The notes: generated by a model not told the origin, from the letters alone. A DNA stretch of 64,000 bases from UBA11740 sp049273695 (GCA_049273695.1 JBASRE010000058.1:1-64000), one strand, 5' to 3'. Positions 42,100-50,865 are shown, numbered from the stretch's first letter. Numbers and translations are program-made.

Positions 42100-43320
42100 T
42101 CAGTATTCGTGAATGCCGAGCACGCGCGGTCCGGTAGTGTTCATGGCTTGTCGCAGGGCAACCGAGTCGTATTTCATCGTAGAATTACCACCGCCGTTGG
42201 TATCGAAGAATGGCGGGAGAAAACCGCCTGTTGCGTTGAATCGAGCCACCGCCATGGCCCCGTAGATGTCCCCCTCACCGCCACCATCGCGCTCGACACG
42301 GCCCTCTCCAAGAACCAGAATCAGGCCGTTGAAATTGGGGTTGCCCTTCATGGTGAGGGTACCCGTGACTATCAATAGTCCGGATCCGCCGTCGAGGTCG
42401 CAATCCCCATCGACGAAAGTAAAACCCTCGGCATTCCCGTCGAACGAAGTGAAATAACGGCCTTGCGTTTCGGCGTCCTCGCGCTGCTCCTGGACAAAAT
42501 CGCGTGCATCGTTGGCGGTTTGCAGCCACACAGGCAGTGACGAAATATCGATTTTCGCGGCCTTTGGATTATCAACCGTCTCTTTCCCGTCTGAGGCCAT
42601 CTCGATGGCCAAGTCACCATCGCAGGTCGAGCCGAACGCGGGAAGAACGCCGGTAGAGTTCCGATCGTGACCCGAATAATCTTTGGCGTTACTTTCGCCG
42701 ATGTTGAAGGTCATTGCGGCGCAATCGTCCGCGCCGCGCATCATCAGCATCGCCGGAGCCGTGTAGTCAAAACTCGTGCGGCGAATGATGGCTTCCAGCC
42801 GCTTCTCTGCTCCCTTGGGTCCATAGCCCCGAACGCGAATGAGCAGACGATTGGGTTCGCCGGCGGCTGTGTTATCCGGGTCGCTGATTGTCACTGAGTA
42901 CGCCAAGCCATTCAACGGCGAGTAATTTTCCGTCAGCGACACACGGGAATCATTGCCGTTCGAATAATTGTAGTTCAGCCATCCCGAGAGTCGTCGTACT
43001 CCGCTCGTGTCACTGGGATGATTCGACGCGGATGGCGTCATGGCGCTAAGAAAGGTTATTTGGGTATTCGCGGGCATGCCGGCCCGGGGATTCACGTTGC
43101 CACGCAAAACGTTAAGCGTGTCCTGAACGCCGGCTTCGGCGCTGTAATACGCCTGCCGCTCAGCTGTAGCGTCGATCGCGGTTCGGTTCGACAGACTCGT
43201 AACCAGAACCAATGCACCACCTGTTGCAAGCATCAGCGTTGACATCATCAACACCGTTATCAGTGCGGCGCCGCGTTGGCTTTTGTCTCGACTTTTGTTG
43301 TGCGTGTTCTGTGTGTTCAT
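42100..43320 (-). CDS. PilX-like pilus assembly protein
   Basis: 406 residues from the ATG at 43320, placed by GGAG six bases upstream. The N-terminus QRGAALITVLMMSTLMLATGG is a PilX/GspK-type hydrophobic helix; unlike classical pilins it has no Glu at position 5. A helical AERQAYYSAEAGVQDTLNVL region follows, as in PilX. The rest is a large beta-rich domain with many Asp/Gly/Asn loops. It likely belongs to the minor-pilin priming complex. Its neighbours are PilW-, PilV- and FimT-like genes. Confidence 0.85.
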   Translation of the reverse strand: MNTQNTHNKSRDKSQRGAALITVLMMSTLMLATGGALVLVTSLSNRTAIDATAERQAYYSAEAGVQDTLNVLRGNVNPRAGMPANTQITFLSAMTPSASNHPSDTSGVRRLSGWLNYNYSNGNDSRVSLTENYSPLNGLAYSVTISDPDNTAAGEPNRLLIRVRGYGPKGAEKRLEAIIRRTSFDYTAPAMLMMRGADDCAAMTFNIGESNAKDYSGHDRNSTGVLPAFGSTCDGDLAIEMASDGKETVDNPKAAKIDISSLPVWLQTANDARDFVQEQREDAETQGRYFTSFDGNAEGFTFVDGDCDLDGGSGLLIVTGTLTMKGNPNFNGLILVLGEGRVERDGGGEGDIYGAMAVARFNATGGFLPPFFDTNGGGNSTMKYDSVALRQAMNTTGPRVLGIHEY

Positions 43321-43332
43321 CCCAATCTCCAA

Positions 43333-44055
43333 CTAGTAAGTTTGCAGGTTCGCATTTCGCAGTGTGACGTCGCTGGTTAGCAGCAGGTTATGCTCCGGCT
43401 GGTATCCGGGACTGCCGGGCGAGCCAGTCTCTCGTTGCCTAACACAAACGGCGATGACTACGTACCTCGCATTTGCCGGCGCCACTTCGTCCTGAGACCA
43501 ATCTCGGATGTCACAATTGTCCGCGTCCGTGTTGTAAGTGATCCTTTGCGCGAAGTAACGGATTCTCAGCCTGTCGAGACGATTTGCGACCACCGTCGAC
43601 GCGGGGCCGTCAGTCGCATACGGGTCGTAGCGGGCCAGCAAGGTGGTGGTTCCGGCCGGGTGAATGAAGTACTTCACGTCTTCGCCCGAATCCGCGCCCG
43701 GCACGCCTATTCCATTTCTCGCTGTCGCAGTCGCGTCCTCGTCGTACCTGTTCAGGTTCGCGCGAATGCGAATCGTGCTGTTGTTGTTTCCGTCAACCAC
43801 CGAATCGGCCGCAACAATACCGTTGTCATTGAGGTTGAAACCGGCCTGTGCGATTTCCCGCGACATAATGTTGAGGGCGCGCTCAGCATCGGCAAGTGCG
43901 TCAACATTCTCGTTTGAACGCGTGCGGACGTTCAGCGATTGCGCGAGGAGGGTTGTCGCAATCGACAGCACCACCAGGGTGATGGTCATCGCGATGATCA
44001 ATTCGATCAGTGAGAAGCCGTGTTCCGATTTTTTGGCAGTTAAACTTTTGCTCAT
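43333..44055 (-). CDS. PilW-like minor pilin
   Basis: 240 residues from the ATG at 44055, chosen for GAGGAGAGG upstream. Prepilin cleavage/methylation site HG-FSLIELIIAMTI (Glu5 present). The helix continues into ALADAERALNIMSREIAQAGFN, a conserved PilW feature; the C-terminal domain is beta-rich. It forms part of the pilus-tip priming complex. Next to PilX (13 bp) and PilV (12 bp). Confidence 0.87.
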   Translation of the reverse strand: MSKSLTAKKSEHGFSLIELIIAMTITLVVLSIATTLLAQSLNVRTRSNENVDALADAERALNIMSREIAQAGFNLNDNGIVAADSVVDGNNNSTIRIRANLNRYDEDATATARNGIGVPGADSGEDVKYFIHPAGTTTLLARYDPYATDGPASTVVANRLDRLRIRYFAQRITYNTDADNCDIRDWSQDEVAPANARYVVIAVCVRQRETGSPGSPGYQPEHNLLLTSDVTLRNANLQTY

Positions 44056-44066
44056 GAAGCCTCTCC

Positions 44067-44561
44067 TCAAAGTGCGCGATTAGGACCAACCACCGGGCTT
44101 GTCCGCTGAGAAATAATGGTGACCGAGCCAAACACGGTGTCGATATTCCGCGCCCATCTTTCGGTGTCGTTCAAGGGACTAACGCGAACCTGGATCGTCT
44201 TTGTCCTCACGGTGCCGTTCTGGACGTTCGTGTCCGTGATCGTGGTTACCACGGCGTAGCGCCGGCCTCCGCGTACGATCGTGGTGGGAACTCCCTCGGT
44301 AGCTGTCGCGTTGAGCGCAGCGTCAGAGAATGCAGCGTTTTTGAATTGCTCCATTGCCTGTTGGGCCACCGCCATTGAAAGTTCGCGGTCGCGGGCGCTG
44401 CTGTTGTTTCGCGCGGCATAGAAGAAGCACGAGGCTACTCCCAGGCCGGCGATGGCCAACAGGACCATCGCGATGGACGTTTCGAGCAACGTGAAGCCTG
44501 CCTCGTGGCTGCTGGCCTTGCGCTGCATCCTGCGTTTCGGAAGTGAAAATTTGCGATTCAC
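44067..44561 (-). CDS. PilV-like minor pilin
   Basis: 164 residues from a GTG at 44561 with RBS GGGGAG. Prepilin site AG-FTLLETSIAMVLLAIA (Glu5 present). A helical stem (LSMAVAQQAMEQFKNAAF) and short beta domain follow. It belongs to the minor-pilin set with PilW and PilX. The spacing of 16 bp to the FimT-like gene upstream indicates one operon. Confidence 0.85.
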   Translation of the reverse strand: MNRKFSLPKRRMQRKASSHEAGFTLLETSIAMVLLAIAGLGVASCFFYAARNNSSARDRELSMAVAQQAMEQFKNAAFSDAALNATATEGVPTTIVRGGRRYAVVTTITDTNVQNGTVRTKTIQVRVSPLNDTERWARNIDTVFGSVTIISQRTSPVVGPNRAL

Positions 44562-44577
44562 AATTAATCTCCCCTGG

Positions 44578-45579
44578 TTACGGAACCGTTATCTCCACGG
44601 TCTTCGATGTGCAGCCGGTCGCCGAAAACGTGACTGAGCCGGACTGCTTCTTGACCGTAATCGTGAACGACCCGGCGGCGGTGCCACTGACGGTTCGCGA
44701 AGAAGGACTGACCTGAATCTGGCCGTTGTTACTCGAAGCCGCGTTGATCGTGCCGGTGCCGGTTACGTTGGTGCGGTTCGCGCTGACGGTTCCCGAACCG
44801 TCGCTGACGATCGTAATCGAGTCCGGAGCGTTAATCGTACAAGGCTGAGGTGACGTCTCTGCTGACGGCGAAGGCGATACACCAGCCGTTGCCGTGGGAG
44901 AGGGAGAAGGACTCGGCGAAGGTGAGGGCGAAGGACTTGGGGAGGCATGCGGATCCGCAGTCGGGGTCGGACTCGCTGCCGCCGTTGCTGTTGGACTTGC
45001 GCCTGGCGAAGGCGATGGCGATGGCGAGCCGGAACCAGAGCCGGGCGTGGCACCAGGCTCAGGCAGCACACTGCCGCCGGGACCGGTTAGCGTCGTGGCC
45101 GGAACCGAAGCATCAAAAAATCGCTCAGTATCAAAGGTAACGTCACCTGATCCGGTGACGTGTACGTTTACCTGGTTTCTGCCGTTCGTAAAACCGAATG
45201 ACTCTTCAACCGGGATGCGGCCGCGCCAGTCGAACGCGATGGTTTTTATAGTAGTAAAGGTGACACCTTGTTCGAGATCGAAATTCCGGGTGCTGACCGC
45301 GCCGAACCCGTCCCAATCCATTGTGATGGCATACGTGTTGTTATCAAGAACTGAAACTGTCGCTGCATTAGCGGGCGCAGCATGCCGCCTGACGGAGTCT
45401 GCGCGCGATCTTTCTACGTAGGCCGCGAACTGGCGCGCCGAGTTTACAAGCCGAACGTGATCGCGGGCACGCGTGATGCCGACCACCGCGAAACCGGTGA
45501 CGATCATCACCAGGGCAATGGTAATTACCAGTTGTAGAGTGCTGAAACCACGCGGGTTGCTTGATGCCGTTCTTTTCAT
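44578..45579 (-). CDS. FimT/GspH-like pilin with Gln at position 5, Pro/Ser linker and Ig-like C-terminus
   Basis: 333 residues. Prepilin-type start RG-FSTLQLVITIALVMI, in which position 5 is Gln instead of Glu. The pilin part (to about 165) includes HVRLVNSARQFAAYVERSRAD, the GspH/FimT stem. Residues about 175-250 are a Pro/Ser/Thr/Ala linker (runs of SPSP), and 251-333 form a beta-rich, Ser/Thr/Gly-rich domain with one possible disulfide (C252 and C325 region). The linker and terminal domain are not part of standard FimT. First gene of the operon, behind a sigma-54-type promoter. Confidence 0.8.
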   Translation of the reverse strand: MKRTASSNPRGFSTLQLVITIALVMIVTGFAVVGITRARDHVRLVNSARQFAAYVERSRADSVRRHAAPANAATVSVLDNNTYAITMDWDGFGAVSTRNFDLEQGVTFTTIKTIAFDWRGRIPVEESFGFTNGRNQVNVHVTGSGDVTFDTERFFDASVPATTLTGPGGSVLPEPGATPGSGSGSPSPSPSPGASPTATAAASPTPTADPHASPSPSPSPSPSPSPSPTATAGVSPSPSAETSPQPCTINAPDSITIVSDGSGTVSANRTNVTGTGTINAASSNNGQIQVSPSSRTVSGTAAGSFTITVKKQSGSVTFSATGCTSKTVEITVP

Positions 45580-45641
45580 ATCTGTCGTCGGCGCCTTTCC
45601 GTCATTTCTAGGTCCGCCAGGGAAGGCGGGCGATGCTACTT

Positions 45642-45657
45642 GGCAATGACCATGCCA
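45642..45657 (-). promoter_or_regulatory. Sigma-54 promoter (-24/-12) of the pilin operon
   Basis: Minus strand TGGCATGGTCATTGCC fits the consensus TGGCAYG-N4-TTGCW except for the last base; GG and GC are 12 bp apart as required. A start site near 45630 would leave a leader of about 50 nt before the FimT-like ATG. Pilin genes in other bacteria are often under sigma-54/PilR control. Confidence 0.65.
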
Positions 45658-45772
45658 GCTCTTTTTACGCCGTTTTTGCTGGGGTTTTGTGTGAGGCTGC
45701 CGCGGGATGGCACTTCAGGCGTAACTTTGGGTGACAGTGAGTGGAAGTGTGCTTCCTAACCAATGTGGCAAA

Positions 45773-46132
45773 GTCCAAGGTCCAGGGTCCAAGATCCGGA
45801 CAAGTCCAATGTCCAAAAGCCCAAGTCCAATGTCCAGGGAAGTCCCTCGCTCTACCACAGACGTCAAACGCCCCCGCTTTTCAGTCTCGGCTCACACCGG
45901 AGAACAATCGACCTTGGACATGTGACTTTGGACCTTGGACTTTGGACCTTGGACTTTGGACTTTGGACCTTGGACTTTGGACCTTGGACTTTGGACTTTG
46001 GACTTTGGACTTTGGACCTTGGACTTTGGACCTTGGACTTTGGACCTTGGACTTTGGACCTTGGACTTTGGACCTTGGACATGTGACGTTGGACATTGGA
46101 CTTGTCCGGGCATTGGACGTTGGACTTTGGAC
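45773..46132. repeat. Inverted TTGGACY heptamer element upstream of gcvT
   Basis: Left arm of about eight GTCCAAG/GTCCAAT units (45773-45838), a loop of about 70 bp, and a right array of about 30 TTGGACT/TTGGACC units (45911-46132), the longest array in the window. It fills the gap between pilins and gcvT (45580-46140), so no glycine riboswitch is visible there. Confidence 0.9.
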
Positions 46133-46140
46133 TAACTCGC

Positions 46141-47331
46141 ATGTTAGTTTCCGAATTTACCGGATCGCTTATTGAGAATACTCCCTCTGCAAGTGAGGTT
46201 TGCGCCCAAGTGTCAGCACCCGCAGTTGAATTGAAACGAACACCGCTGAATGAAGCGCATCGCCGTCTGGGCGGACGCATGGTTGAGTTCGGTGGCTGGG
46301 ACATGCCTGTCCAGTATCCCGCCGGCACAGTCAACGAACACGTGCGCACGCGCACCCATGCGGGCCTGTTCGACGTTTCGCACATGGGCGAGGTCGATGT
46401 CCGTGGCCGCGATGCGATTGCGTTCGTTAATCGATTAACGTCGAACGACGTCACGAAGTTAGTAGATGGTCAGGCACACTACACGGCGTTAACCACACCG
46501 CAGGGAACCGTGATCGACGATTTGCTGGTCTACCGTTTAGCTGAAGATCACCTGCTGCTCGTGGTAAACGCGGGGACCACCGACAAAGACTGGGAATGGA
46601 TCAAATCGCATCACGCCGGAGAAAACGTCGAGTTACGCAACGCGAGCGCTGAGTATTGCCAACTGGCCCTGCAAGGTGCCGACGCAATTTTGATCCTCCA
46701 ACAGTTAACCGAAACCAATCTCGCCGAGATTAAGTATTACCATTTCACCGCGGGCAAGGTTGATGGCATTGACGCGATTATTTCGCGCACGGGTTACACC
46801 GGTGAGGACGGTTTCGAGGTTTACGCAGCCCCGGAAAAGGCTGAACAACTCTGGAACAAGATTCTCGATGCGGGAAACTATGGAACCGACGAGGGCGTGA
46901 TGCCGTGTGGCCTCGCCGCGCGAAATACTTTGCGGCTTGAGGCGGGCATGGCCCTGTATGGCCATGAGATCGACGAGAACACCACGCTGCTCGAGGCGAA
47001 CCTCGGCTGGATTACGAAACTGGACAAGGGCGAGTTCATCGGTCGCGAGGCGCTCGCGAAACAGAAAGCAGAAGGCATCAAGCGCAAGCTGATTGGTTTT
47101 GAAGTCACCGATCGCGGCATCGCGCGTGACGAACAGGATATTTTGGTAAACGGTGAACGCGTGGGCCGCGCTACTTCGGGCAGCCCGGCGCCCTTCCTGA
47201 AAAAGAACATCGGCATGGGTTACGTGCCCAAGGAGCTTTCGGCGGTTGGCACTGCGATCGAAATCGATGTGCGCGGACGCCTGGTGGCTGCGCAGATTGT
47301 GCCGCTGCCTTTTTACAAGCGGCCTAAATGA
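46141..47331 (+). CDS. gcvT: Glycine cleavage system T protein (aminomethyltransferase)
   Basis: 396 residues from the ATG at 46141; no RBS is evident, and the conserved part starts only at LKRTPLNEAHRRLGGRMVEF (about residue 27), so a shorter start is possible. Folate-binding and catalytic features include GGWDMPVQYP, FDVSHMGEVDV and GYTGEDGFEVY. It transfers the methylene group from the H-protein-bound aminomethyl to tetrahydrofolate. It is first of the cluster gcvT-gcvH-gcvPA-gcvPB. Confidence 0.95.
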   Translation: MLVSEFTGSLIENTPSASEVCAQVSAPAVELKRTPLNEAHRRLGGRMVEFGGWDMPVQYPAGTVNEHVRTRTHAGLFDVSHMGEVDVRGRDAIAFVNRLTSNDVTKLVDGQAHYTALTTPQGTVIDDLLVYRLAEDHLLLVVNAGTTDKDWEWIKSHHAGENVELRNASAEYCQLALQGADAILILQQLTETNLAEIKYYHFTAGKVDGIDAIISRTGYTGEDGFEVYAAPEKAEQLWNKILDAGNYGTDEGVMPCGLAARNTLRLEAGMALYGHEIDENTTLLEANLGWITKLDKGEFIGREALAKQKAEGIKRKLIGFEVTDRGIARDEQDILVNGERVGRATSGSPAPFLKKNIGMGYVPKELSAVGTAIEIDVRGRLVAAQIVPLPFYKRPK

Positions 47332-47332
47332 A

Positions 47333-47430
47333 GTTTTCAGTTTTGAGTTTTGAGTTTTCAGACTCTAGAATCTCGGTGCGCTTCGGTTCGCAATCTCAAA
47401 CTGAAAGCTTGAAACTTAAAACTCAAAACT
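47333..47430. repeat. Inverted TTTTGAG heptamer element between gcvT and gcvH
   Basis: Left arm TTTTCAGTTTTGAGTTTTGA and on (47333-47361), a loop, right arm CTCAAACTGAAAG to AAACTCAAAACT (47395-47430). Confidence 0.8.
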
Positions 47431-47445
47431 GTTTCAGGAGAGTCA

Positions 47446-47835
47446 ATGGCTAACGTTCCCGATAATCTTCACTACAGCAAGGACCACGAATGGGTTCGCG
47501 TCGAAGGCGACACGGCGGTGATTGGAATCACTGATCACGCTCAGGAACAACTCGGCGACGTAGTGTACGTCGAACTACCCAAGGCCGGCGAAGCGTTTCC
47601 GGCGCACGAGTCATTCGGCTCAGTCGAATCGGTCAAAGCCGTCTCGGAAATTTTCACGCCCATCTCGGGCGCCATCACTGAAGTGAACGATTCGCTCAAC
47701 GACGAGCCCGAAAAAGTGAACAAGGATCCGTACGGCGAAGGCTGGATGATCAAGATGAAGATGAACGCCCCCGGTGAGGTGGACAGCCTTTTGACCGCCG
47801 CCGAGTACGAAGATTTCACGAAAGCCGAAGAGTAA
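47446..47835 (+). CDS. gcvH: Glycine cleavage system H protein
   Basis: 129 residues, RBS GGAGAG. Lipoyl domain with the modified Lys in SVESVKAVSE (about residue 65), preceded by LGDVVYVELPKAG and followed by the conserved NDEPEKVNKDPYGEGWMIK. It shuttles the aminomethyl group between P, T and L proteins. It is 5 bp before gcvPA. Confidence 0.97.
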   Translation: MANVPDNLHYSKDHEWVRVEGDTAVIGITDHAQEQLGDVVYVELPKAGEAFPAHESFGSVESVKAVSEIFTPISGAITEVNDSLNDEPEKVNKDPYGEGWMIKMKMNAPGEVDSLLTAAEYEDFTKAEE

Positions 47836-47840
47836 ACGCG

Positions 47841-49190
47841 TTGCGCTACATTCCCAACTCGCCCGACGAACGCGCCGAGATGTTGCGCCAAATCGGCGTC
47901 GATTCAATAGAAAACTTATTCGATTCAATTCCGGAAGGGCTGCGGCTGCGCGGACCTTTGGCTGTTCCGGCCGCGCTTTCGGAATTGGAGCTGTTGAAGA
48001 AATTTGACGCGATGGCGGTTCATAACGAAGCCGCTCGTCGCATCAGCTTTCTTGGCGGCGGCGCGTATTCGCATTACAGTCCGACGATCGTTGACCACCT
48101 GATCTCGCGTTCAGAGTTTTTCACCGCCTACACGCCTTACCAGCCAGAGATTTCCCAGGGCACGCTTCAGGCAATCTTTGAATTTCAGACGCTCGTGTGT
48201 CAGTTGACGGGCATGGATATCGCGAATGCGTCGATGTACGACGGCTCGACCGCGATGGCTGAGGCCGTCTTGATGGCTGAACGGGTGACCAAACGTTCGA
48301 AGGTCATCGCGTCATCCGCGATTCATCCTGAGTACCTGCAAGTGGCGCACACGTACGTGCAGCATGCCGGCATTGAATTACAGCATTCGGCGTATTCGAC
48401 CGAGACCGGGGCGACGTCGGCGGACAGCTTGGCTGGCCTCGACGACAAAACGGCGGCAGTCGTGGTGCAGTCGCCAAACTTTTTCGGCTGTGTCGAAGAT
48501 GTGCAAGCTCTGGCCGATAAAGCTCACGCAGTGGGCGCGTTGCTGATTGTGGTTGTCACGGAAGCGATTTCGTTTGGTTTGTTGAAGTCGCCCGGGGCCT
48601 GCGGCGCGGACATCGTCGTCGCCGAAGGTCAGTCGTTCGGAGTGCCGCTTTCTTTTGGCGGACCCTACGTTGGTTTGTTCGCGACGCGCGACAAATACGC
48701 GCGACAGATTCCCGGTCGACTGGTCGGGGAAGCTTTCGACGCAAAAGGTCGCCGCGGGTACGTGCTGACCCTGGCCACGCGCGAGCAACACATTCGCCGC
48801 GAGAAAGCCACGTCGAACATTTGCACGAACGAAGGACTGATTGCGCTGGCGGCGACAATCTACCTGGAAACGATGGGTCCGCGCGGCATTGAAGAAGTCG
48901 CGAAACAATGCACGCAAAAAGCGCATTATGCAGCGCGCAGGATTTCGGAGATCGAAGGCTTTTCGCTGGGTTTCTCCGCTCCGTTCTTCAACGAGTTTGT
49001 CGTAAGCGGGCCGGGCGAAGCAGCGTCGCTGTTGGCGAGGCTCGCGAGCGAACGCGGAATCGACGGCGGAATCGCGCTGGCGCGTTACGACGCGCGGCGC
49101 GCCAACGATTTTCTGGTTTGCGTGACAGAAACGAACACACGGGAACAGATTGATGCTCTGGTTGAAGGAATCGAATCATTGAGTCATTGA
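47841..49190 (+). CDS. gcvPA: Glycine dehydrogenase (decarboxylating) subunit 1
   Basis: 449 residues from a TTG at 47841 (MRYIPNSPDERAEML), the usual GcvPA beginning. Recognisable blocks are GGGAYSHYSPTIVDHL, TAYTPYQPEISQGTLQ, YDGSTAMAEA and FGGPYVGLFATRDKY. With subunit 2 it forms the split P-protein that decarboxylates glycine. The last codons (ESLSH-stop) are made by an octamer repeat. Confidence 0.96.
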   Translation: MRYIPNSPDERAEMLRQIGVDSIENLFDSIPEGLRLRGPLAVPAALSELELLKKFDAMAVHNEAARRISFLGGGAYSHYSPTIVDHLISRSEFFTAYTPYQPEISQGTLQAIFEFQTLVCQLTGMDIANASMYDGSTAMAEAVLMAERVTKRSKVIASSAIHPEYLQVAHTYVQHAGIELQHSAYSTETGATSADSLAGLDDKTAAVVVQSPNFFGCVEDVQALADKAHAVGALLIVVVTEAISFGLLKSPGACGADIVVAEGQSFGVPLSFGGPYVGLFATRDKYARQIPGRLVGEAFDAKGRRGYVLTLATREQHIRREKATSNICTNEGLIALAATIYLETMGPRGIEEVAKQCTQKAHYAARRISEIEGFSLGFSAPFFNEFVVSGPGEAASLLARLASERGIDGGIALARYDARRANDFLVCVTETNTREQIDALVEGIESLSH

Positions 49191-49254
49191 GTCATTGACT
49201 CATTGGTTCATTTGTTCATTGATTCAATGAATCAATGAATCAATGGATCAATGA
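49177..49254. repeat. Inverted CATTGAGT octamer element across the gcvPA-gcvPB junction
   Basis: Six CATTGAGT/CATTGACT/CATTGGTT units run into AATCAATG units in the opposite sense. The array contains the stop of gcvPA and the start codon of gcvPB. Confidence 0.9.
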
Positions 49255-50843
49255 TTAGCAAGGTTACAAATCACATCAGCCCTAACGAGCAACTCATCTT
49301 CGAGCGGTCGCAGCCCGGGCGCGCCGGCTTCAGTTTGCCGCCCCTGGACGTTGATGAAACGCCACTCGAAGAGATCATTCCGCGCGAACTTCAGCGCGAT
49401 GACGCGCTCGCCGGCATGCCGGAAGTCAGCGAGGTTGACGTGATTCGTCACTTCACGCGCATCTCTACCTGGAATTATTCGATCGACCTGGGGATGTACC
49501 CGCTCGGCTCGTGCACGATGAAATACAACTCGCGGCTGAATGAGAAGGTCGCGCGTATCGCCGGTTTTGCGAATCTGCACCCACTCGCGGCCGAGGCAGA
49601 AGCACAAGGCGCTTTGGAAGTCATTTACGAACTTCAGCAGCACCTCGCTGAAATCACGGGCTTGCCGGGCATTTCGCTGCAACCCGCCGCCGGCGCGCAC
49701 GGCGAGATGACCGGCATCATGATCATCCGCGCGTTTATCGATGCGCGCGACGGCAAGGAAAAGTCGGCACAACGCCGCACGATGCTGATTCCCGATTCCG
49801 CGCACGGTACGAATCCCGCTTCAGCGCATCTCTCGGGTTTCACTGTTAAGACAATTAAATCGACTGCCGAAGGCCTGACTGATCTCGATCACTTGCGCGA
49901 ACTATGCGCGCACGGCGACGTCGCGGGCTTGATGCTGACAAATCCCAACACGCTTGGCCTGTTTGAGAGGAACATTCGCGAGATTTGCGACATCGTTCAC
50001 GACGCCGGCGGTTTGGTTTACATGGACGGCGCAAACATGAATGCGCTGGTCGGTGTCGCGCGACCGGGGGACATGGGCGTCGATGTGATTCACCTGAACC
50101 TGCACAAGACTTTTTCGACACCGCACGGCGGCGGTGGTCCGGGTTCAGGTCCTTGCTGCTGCACCAAAGAACTCGAGCCGTTCTTACCGGTGCCGCGCGT
50201 TGTGGCACTGACTTCAGTCAGTGATTCCAACGGAACAATAACAGCGTCTGGAGAAGACCACAGACTAAAGTCTGTGCGACTAAAACTCGACTTTGATTAC
50301 CCCCAGTCAATTGGCCGCGTAAAAGCGTTCTACGGAAACTACGGGATGATGCTGCGCGCGCTCGCTTACATTCTGACGCACGGTCGAGACGGCTTGCGCG
50401 AAGCGACTGAAGCGGCGGTGCTGAACGCGCGTTACGTCGCGCATGGCCTGGTGTCCGACTACGAAAAACCTTTTAACGGCGCGCCGATGCACGAAGTCGT
50501 CTTCACCGACAAACGTCAAGCGCGCAAAGGCGTGCACACACTCGACATCGCCAAGCGTCTAATCGATTACGGCTTTCATCCGATGACGATTTATTTTCCG
50601 CTGATCGTCTCCGGCGCCATGCTCATCGAGCCGACTGAATCAGTCGGCCATCAGGAACTCGATCAGTTCATCGAAGCGATGCGTTCGATCGCGCGCGAAG
50701 CTTTGGAAGATCCCGAACTTGTTTTGAACGCACCGCACTCAACGCGCATTGGTCGCCTCGATGAAGCCGCCGCCGCGCGCAAGCCGGTGCTTCGTTGGAA
50801 GCCGGCGCAGGCGGAATCCCACGCAAACGCAACCGCAACGTGA
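49251..50843 (+). CDS. gcvPB: Glycine dehydrogenase (decarboxylating) subunit 2, with in-frame repeat insert
   Basis: 530 residues. The PLP Lys is in NLHKTFSTPHGGGGPGSG (about 282-299); LGSCTMKYN and GANMNALVG are typical. Residues about 318-343 (ALTSVSDSNGTITASGEDH and on) are encoded by a family A palindromic element, in place of the short loop that other GcvPB proteins have after PVPRVV. The start ATG lies inside the octamer repeat and has no visible RBS. It completes the glycine cleavage P-protein. Confidence 0.96.
   Translation: MISKVTNHISPNEQLIFERSQPGRAGFSLPPLDVDETPLEEIIPRELQRDDALAGMPEVSEVDVIRHFTRISTWNYSIDLGMYPLGSCTMKYNSRLNEKVARIAGFANLHPLAAEAEAQGALEVIYELQQHLAEITGLPGISLQPAAGAHGEMTGIMIIRAFIDARDGKEKSAQRRTMLIPDSAHGTNPASAHLSGFTVKTIKSTAEGLTDLDHLRELCAHGDVAGLMLTNPNTLGLFERNIREICDIVHDAGGLVYMDGANMNALVGVARPGDMGVDVIHLNLHKTFSTPHGGGGPGSGPCCCTKELEPFLPVPRVVALTSVSDSNGTITASGEDHRLKSVRLKLDFDYPQSIGRVKAFYGNYGMMLRALAYILTHGRDGLREATEAAVLNARYVAHGLVSDYEKPFNGAPMHEVVFTDKRQARKGVHTLDIAKRLIDYGFHPMTIYFPLIVSGAMLIEPTESVGHQELDQFIEAMRSIAREALEDPELVLNAPHSTRIGRLDEAAAARKPVLRWKPAQAESHANATAT
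50204..50278. repeat. Family A palindromic element inside gcvPB
   Basis: Left arm GGCACTGACTTCAGTCAGTG (50204-50223), right arm CACAGACTAAAGTCTGTGCG (50259-50278); 75 bp, 25 codons, frame kept. The two arms have diverged from each other by a few bases but keep their own palindromes. Confidence 0.88.
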
Positions 50844-50865
50844 TCCTAAGATGCGGGAGACGAAC

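Noticed and set aside
44894..45421. Gly/Glu-rich frame on the plus strand
   Set aside because: It mirrors the Pro/Ser-rich linker of the pilin-like gene on the minus strand.
45911..46132. Resemblance to a CRISPR array
   Set aside because: The units are contiguous 7-mers with no unique spacers, and no cas genes are near.
46133..46140. Glycine riboswitch before gcvT
   Set aside because: Expected for this operon, but the upstream 560 bp consist of the sigma-54 promoter region of the divergent pilins and heptamer arrays; no tandem aptamer motif is visible.
45741..46175. Open frames made of GLWTLDF-like or KVQSPRS-like periodic peptides on both strands
   Set aside because: They exist only because a 7-bp repeat without stop codons cycles through all frames; no RBS and no non-repeat protein sequence.
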